A stretch of DNA of 64,000 nucleotides, from assembly GCF_026914265.1 (NCBI RefSeq), contig NC_069133.1, positions 52,775,182 through 52,839,181 on the forward strand, read 5' to 3'. Within the stretch, counting starts at the first letter, position 1. Each line of letters begins with the position of its first letter. The stretch is from Mya arenaria (Eukaryota; Mollusca; Bivalvia; Myida; Myidae). Both the position numbers and the translations under genes were made by a program. Below are positions 59,301 to 64,000 of the stretch, in pieces. A model generated the notes under the pieces. The model was not told the origin of the DNA and made no database searches. It worked only from the letters and a program-made list of their open reading frames with translations.

Positions 59301-59979
59301 GCACATTCCATCTATGAATCCACAAGAGAGAGCTGCTGTTGAGACAATACACCAGTGGCAGCTGAAAGGTATAGAGCTCATAAACGATGGCCAGACAGTG
59401 TCAATATCCTCATATCCCATACCGAGCACTGTGAATATATCCCAGCGTGAGCCAAGTCCTGAGCCAGACGACGTTGATCCGGAGACATCTGTCTACACAA
59501 CTATGGAGCCTCCTAGCAACTTACAAACATCAACAGTCACTATCAACCCTTGTGACGTTCTCGCCAGTGCGTCTGCTGCGGCTGGGATCCAGGTTATCTT
59601 CCCGGATAACCAGCCTGAAGACGCTGATACTGACAAGTCAGATGACTTACAAAGACAGTGGGTATTCAAAGATGATGAAATTACGGACTACTCAAAACTT
59701 GCATCTTTTCTACCAAAGCTTAATGAAGGTGGTCTGCTTACATTGACAGCAGTGAGCGAACCTCAACCAAAATCAGTAGAAGGGAATGTTATGACAATTC
59801 CTACAGTTGTCCAGCCTATGTTTGCACAACTGAAGCCAGAAGAGCAGGAAGCAAAGCAGGAGGGTGTGAGTGTCAGTTGGTCCGGGGGGTCTGGACATAG
59901 CGTTACAGCCCAGCCCATTGTGACTCAGTGTTCCTCAGGATCTATTATTATACAGGGATATCATGGGAATTTCTTTTGA
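53362..59979 (+). CDS. seven-finger C2H2 zinc-finger protein, five coding exons (53362-53461, 54344-54886, 55645-55712, 56055-56295, 58628-59979)
   Basis: All junctions are GT/AG and in phase (1, 1, 0, 1); total 2,304 nt, 767 residues. Exon 1 encodes a 33-residue leader starting [11 protein letters not shown], preceded by an acceptor at 53339. Exon 2 is basic, then strongly acidic (a [15 protein letters not shown] run). Exon 4 holds finger 1 (CYYCDSRF ending HVNRVH) and the first half of finger 2 (CEYCSANF), split from its His pair (HIKTAH) in exon 5. Exon 5 continues with [32 protein letters not shown] with the classical HTGEKPF linker, and CGLCSYAS, then about 280 residues of Ser/Pro/acidic sequence without a recognised fold, probably a regulatory region. 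The likely role is a nuclear DNA-binding regulator; targets unknown. The ATG is the first in its exon, but an upstream coding exon cannot be excluded. Introns contain two SINEs, a hairpin element and an AGCTCACCT-type repeat element. Confidence 0.85.
54945..55025. mobile_element. 81-bp palindromic hairpin element
   Basis: TTTCAATCCGTTCCGGAAAC at the left is mirrored by GTTTCCGTTACGGATTGAAA at the right; the arms meet in TATATATTATATAA with about four mismatches over 40 bp. It starts 58 bp after the exon 2 donor of the zinc-finger gene. Confidence 0.8.
55280..55487 (-). mobile_element. tRNA-derived SINE, - strand
   Basis: The - strand from 55486 reads TCCACCGAGTTAGCTCAATT, then GGTAGAGC and GGGTTCGATTCTCGG: A and B boxes with a foldable D arm and T arm. 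The anticodon-like triplet is GTG, but the anticodon stem is mismatched and the acceptor stem has a mismatch. A non-tRNA body (GGTCACTTGTTATGATTGGT, then CAGTTCCTTGCAGAGGTGAA) follows, so I call a SINE and not a tRNA gene. Confidence 0.7.
56684..56770 (+). mobile_element. tRNA-like SINE fragment with T-run
   Basis: CCTTGGTAGCACAGTGGATA resembles an A box; GCTTGAACCCGGACTC 45 bp later resembles a decayed B box; a run of T follows. Intronic in the + strand zinc-finger gene. Confidence 0.5.
56912..58237 (+). mobile_element. tandem-repeat-bearing element, AGCTCACCT hairpin type
   Basis: Begins with a hairpin: AGCTCACCTGAGCAC, AAA, GTGCTCAAGGTGAGCT. It ends TCAGGTGAGCGGTTCAGGGC and CAGGGCCCTCTTGTTG, with TCAGGTGAGC inverted to the start. 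Between them are about eight units, usually 144-146 bp, each with AACTAGGTCACCAGGTCAAA, GAAAAGCTTGTTAACACTCT and GAGGTCACATTTATGACTGT; one unit (about 57543-57650) is shortened to 108 bp. The layout resembles pearl-like/Helitron-related bivalve elements with repeat cores. It occupies the last intron of the zinc-finger gene. Confidence 0.8.
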
Positions 59980-62900
59980 AAATGATATGGAATAGTATTG
60001 ATAAAGCTATTTGTCTCCTTACCAATTAATATATTATGTCTGAATGTCTAAACCATTGTGAATCACCTTAAGTCATTACCTAACTAATGTCATTTACCCA
60101 AGATAGGTAATTGTTCGTCATTTCATAAAAGAACTTTATAAAATCTCAATTTTTATATTTTTATTACTTTTATGTTATATACCGGTACATACTTTTATTC
60201 TATAAAAAATATTATCTTTAAATTTTACAACTATATCAACTAACATTAAGAAAAGACTTAATATTAAGATGTTTTATAAATATCGCCTCTCGCTGCATGT
60301 ATATAAATATGTTTATTTTAAACTTATTTATTTTGCAACGATTATATGCAACTAGTTATTACAACACATACATGTACTTTAAAAGTAAATCCTCTTATTT
60401 CTATGCAAATACATGTAGCCAGAAAACATCTATTTGGCAACCAATTGATTACACTCATTACCGGTATGTGCATATTGCGTCAAATACAGTTTCACATTGT
60501 AAGAGCCTTAAATGCCTTTTATTTGTAAACATATAATTTAAATGGTTCATATGCTGGTGGAGTCAAGTGCTAACTTCATTTTGCTTTGTTGCATAAAGAA
60601 CTCAGGAAATAATGCAAGATGTTCACTTTGTCTTAAAGAGACATATTCTCATTAGACATAGACGTTATTCAGAACTCATTTGTACCAGGTTTTCTCACTA
60701 AGACAGCACAAGCCGTACAATGAAAAACTACTATATGTTTAATACAGGTTGAACATGCTAGAAAACTTTTATAAATGTATTCGGTGGGATTGCATTAAAT
60801 CAATAGAACTTTCATAATACTACCTGCCATTTCATAAAAACAATGTGTTTACGGTTTTAATCATGAATTCAGTAAAATACAAATGTAGTAGAATATAATT
60901 ATAGAATGGAGTCAATGGACTCTGGTTGGTTTGTACTGGGCCCCCACGCTAAAATCCTGGAAAAAACTGCAAAAATTGAGTTCCGAATACCAACTGTTTG
61001 TATTTATGGTATACTTTTTTATGAATATTTTATTTATTTCTAAGATATTACCTTTTTGCATAAAACATCAAGTGCCAAATTTATTTGCATATCGTCTGAA
61101 TTTTTGCTTTATAAAACTGGCTACTGCAGTGGACTCCAGTTCAATTTCAATGTACATGTATGCGTATGTAACTAAACATATTAAATACTATGAGTTAAAG
61201 AGTTTTGATTTGTTTTGCTGTTCTGATCATGCTTTATGATATATCTTTCTACTCGTAGTTTCATACTCACATTGTAAGACATTTACACTTATGAACCCTG
61301 AGAATAGTTTGCGTAATGTACATGGTACTTTCAAATATTCAAGGTTTAATATAATTTATATGTAAGAGAGTTTACAAGTAACATCAAATGCAAAATTTGA
61401 TCAATATGTTTGTAGTTGCAGATTTTTGTAAACAATTCAGTGCTTTAACTTTTAAAGATGTATAGCATTTACCATGTGTTTGTTTATATGTAAGAGAGTT
61501 TACAAGTAACATCAAATGCAAAATTTGATCAATATGTTTGTAGTTGCAGATTTTTGTAAACAATTCAGTGCTTTAAATTTTAAAGATGTATAGCATTTAC
61601 CATGTGTTTGTCGATAAAAAAGATTGTTTTAATAAATTCGTTAAATTTGCATAATTATTGACTTTAAGCAGTGGGTAAGACCAGCATGCAGTGTTTCGAC
61701 AGCTTTTGTTTTTTGTCAATATTATATATCGTTTCTTCATGATTTGAATTACAAATATTTAGATTGAATTGTTTTCTGGTAATTATTTTAGCTTTGAAAT
61801 CAATGATATGTTATTAACAAAGAATTATGAAAATTGTAGATGTATGGTCCCAGTAAAGTTATTTTATACTGCCCCTTGTTAGTGTATACTTCTGATATTA
61901 TGAATTGTGATGAAATAAATGTGAAACCCCCCCATGTGCTGTTTTGTGATGTGTTTTCCTCGGCATTTGTTCATGGAGATGAAGGAAACAAATGTACAAC
62001 AAATACTTCTGTAAAATTTCAAAATCTTTGAGTCCCGTAAATGACTGGTTATAAGATGCTAGTGAATATAAAACGCAGACCAAAAAATATTTGTAAAACT
62101 TAAAACATTTTAATCTGTTATAGAACTCAATGAAAAAATGTTAAAATCGTCTGCCACCATTGGCCACCATGTTTGTTTACAGTGATTTTTTTTTCGTGAA
62201 AATGGCGATAAACTAGGAAACCATTATATCTTATATTTAAACGGGTTAACTCAGCTGAGACATCGACAAAATATTCTTTAAATCATGTATAATGATGTAC
62301 TGTCGGCCTCATACTACCTGGTATTGACAATTCTAGGCTTGTTTCGTGGAAATAATGGTGTCGAGCCCCATTGTTTAGTTTAAGCAAAAATTGAAATTGA
62401 TATTACTACAGGTCCTACCACTAAATGTGCATGCATTGGATTCATAAGGCTACTGAATTGATATCGAGCCAAAAAAAAGGCATAAATCACAAAACAATCT
62501 TTTTTTTATCTTTTATTCAGATCCTTGCATTGTATGCCAATTCATATACAGTCTTTGGATTTCAAACTTGTTTCAGCTAACACTTAATCATCACAAGCAA
62601 CTTGTATGCTGAGCTGAAATGATCAGTCCTGCTCCATATAACAACATCAGTCATAGATATATGCTGAGCTAAAAGTTTAAGTTCATTCATGCTCCATATA
62701 ACAACTTAAGTCACAGATATGCCAAGCTTTTTAGACACTCTCCCTGACAAAACAACATAACAATTTACAATATATAGCAAAGAAATTATTAAAACATGTA
62801 AGAAAGATATCAACAATTCATTATTTATTGGTTTTTAAAATAAAAATAATGCATACCAAATAAAGTGGGAAAACTGCTCAAAAGTAATTCCAGGAATGAC

Positions 62901-63000
62901 AGTTTTCATTTTTGTATTTATACAACAAGAGAACTGCAGAGTAAACATCATCACAAGTCTGTTTGTTTTGTAGTTGAACAAGGAAAAAAATGAAATAACT
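59980..63000. other. 3' UTR/3' flank of the + strand zinc-finger gene
   Basis: No further exon is seen. AATAAA occurs at 61631-61636 and 61914-61919; either could end a long 3' UTR. A near-perfect 128-bp tandem duplication lies at 61358-61613. GCTCCATATAACAAC at about 62632 and 62691 marks a smaller diverged duplication. Confidence 0.4.
61358..61613. repeat. recent 128-bp tandem duplication
   Basis: TGTAAGAGAGTTTACAAGTA starts at 61361 and again at 61489. The two copies appear to differ by one base (CTTTAACTTTTAAAG versus CTTTAAATTTTAAAG) up to the end of the second copy. Confidence 0.9.
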
Positions 63001-63008
63001 TGTAATTA

Positions 63009-63273
63009 TTGGGCCGATTGTTCAGAACTTTGTTAATGTTAACAACGTGAATAACGACATCGTTGTTAAAGTTTAAACTCAAACTATTTCATGATGTGTT
63101 CATATATTCAAATAAAACAAGTTCATCTTAAACAAGTCATCTCAAACATTGTTGAGAACACTGCATATCACGGGTGTATCCATCAAACTTCCAGAGTAGT
63201 AACGATTTGAAAGTTAACAACGATGTCGTTAATCATGTTGTTAACTTTAACAAGTTCTGAACAATCGAGCCAA
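63009..63273. mobile_element. MITE with about 60-bp inverted ends
   Basis: TTGGGCCGATTGTTCAGAAC at the left mirrors GTTCTGAACAATCGAGCCAA at the right; the similarity continues inward through GTTAACAAC and GACATCGTTGTTAA. A clean target duplication is not evident. Confidence 0.75.
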
Positions 63274-63639
63274 TGATTACTGGTAGCAGTTACAAGCCTT
63301 GATAAACGTGAGCATATTGTCTCTGGCAACATGTATACCAAGTTTCATTTGATCGTCTTAAATGATTTTGAATTATGGGCAAGCTTAAATATTTTGCACA
63401 CTTCTGCTGACCATCATGACACCAAGGCTACGACAATACCTCAACTTTCCCTCCAAGAAACAGACAAGCTTATCAGAACACAGCTGACCAGCAGCTAGGA
63501 ACCTTTCTTAAAATTTTAACAGAGCAGTATAATGTTTCTGAATTCTATTGGTATATGATTGACAAAAAAAATAGTTATATTTATAAAGACATAGCAATGC
63601 AGAATTTAAGTTCTAGAGAGTGCACACACAATGATAATA

Positions 63640-63812
63640 CAGTTGAACCCCATTGGCTCAAACTCCATTGGCTCAAATTCCTCGTTGACTTGAAATAGAT
63701 GTGAAGGATAAATTTCTTTTTATCGAGGTAAATATTTCTGCTTGGCTTGAATTTCCGAGGCTCAAGGTATTTTTGCTAGTCCCTGAGAGTTCGAGCCAAC
63801 AGAGTTCGACCG
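63640..63812. mobile_element. short Tigger/pogo-like MITE
   Basis: 173 bp between TA dinucleotides (63638-63639 and 63813-63814). The left end CAGTTGAACCCCATTGGCTC mirrors the right end GAGCCAACAGAGTTCGACCG. It has the same terminal signature as the 712-bp element at 28465. Confidence 0.75.
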
Positions 63813-64000
63813 TACTAATATAACAACAGGCAATTTCGTTTAGATACATTTCAACACATACAAAGGTACCAATCTTGCAACTAACATGTGTGACTATTTT
63901 TTGTTTACATAATTGCACATTATAAACGTTTAACACAAAATATAACATGAAATAACTATTTTAACTTATCACTTGGACACTTAATAATGATAACTTAGTC

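Overview
The window looks like an AT-rich animal nuclear contig, most likely from a bivalve mollusc. Genes have GT/AG introns and C2H2 zinc-finger families. The intergenic DNA is packed with tandem-repeat-bearing elements, such as the AGCTCACCTGAGCAC hairpin-start and TAGCTCGAC-start types, that I associate with bivalve genomes. The species assignment is inference; no marker gene fixes it. There is no bacterial-style operon structure, no rRNA and no intact tRNA gene.

Region 1 (1-20.5 kb) holds a tandem segmental duplication. It carries two intronless 891-codon genes on the + strand (4604-7279 and 16899-19574). Each protein has one LRAT/NlpC-P60-type acyltransferase domain with an intact His/His/Cys set, then hydrophobic helices, then four further LRAT-like repeats. 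In every one of the eight C-terminal repeats both His positions are kept and the Cys nucleophile is replaced by Ser. The proteins are collinear and about 90 percent identical, but the differences are blocky: about 680 bp of the middle is about 99.4 percent identical, while the following 460 bp and the non-coding flanks are strongly diverged, which suggests gene conversion. Upstream on the - strand is a phase-matched two-exon model for a 47-residue secreted Cys-rich peptide.

Region 2 (20.5-31 kb) is repeats: a decayed L1/Tx1-like LINE, a 3.3 kb array of a 54-bp satellite, a MULE-type MITE with a perfect 9-bp target duplication, and a tandem-repeat element interrupted by a TA-flanked Tigger/pogo-like MITE.

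Region 3 (32-60 kb) contains two related C2H2 zinc-finger genes transcribed away from each other. The - strand gene (41047 to 32020) has a shared 5' part and two alternative 3' zinc-finger cassettes, both in frame with the shared exon. The + strand gene (53340 to 59979) has five coding exons, seven fingers and 767 residues. Both begin with an exon of exactly 100 coding bases ending in phase 1 and encoding a related 33-residue leader, so they are probably divergent paralogues. Between them lie a fold-back hAT-like element with an 8-bp target duplication, a nested cluster of small MULE-like elements, and a rearranged Ty3/gypsy remnant with a 3' LTR.

Region 4 (60-64 kb) is the 3' flank of the second zinc-finger gene, with a recent 128-bp tandem duplication and two MITEs.
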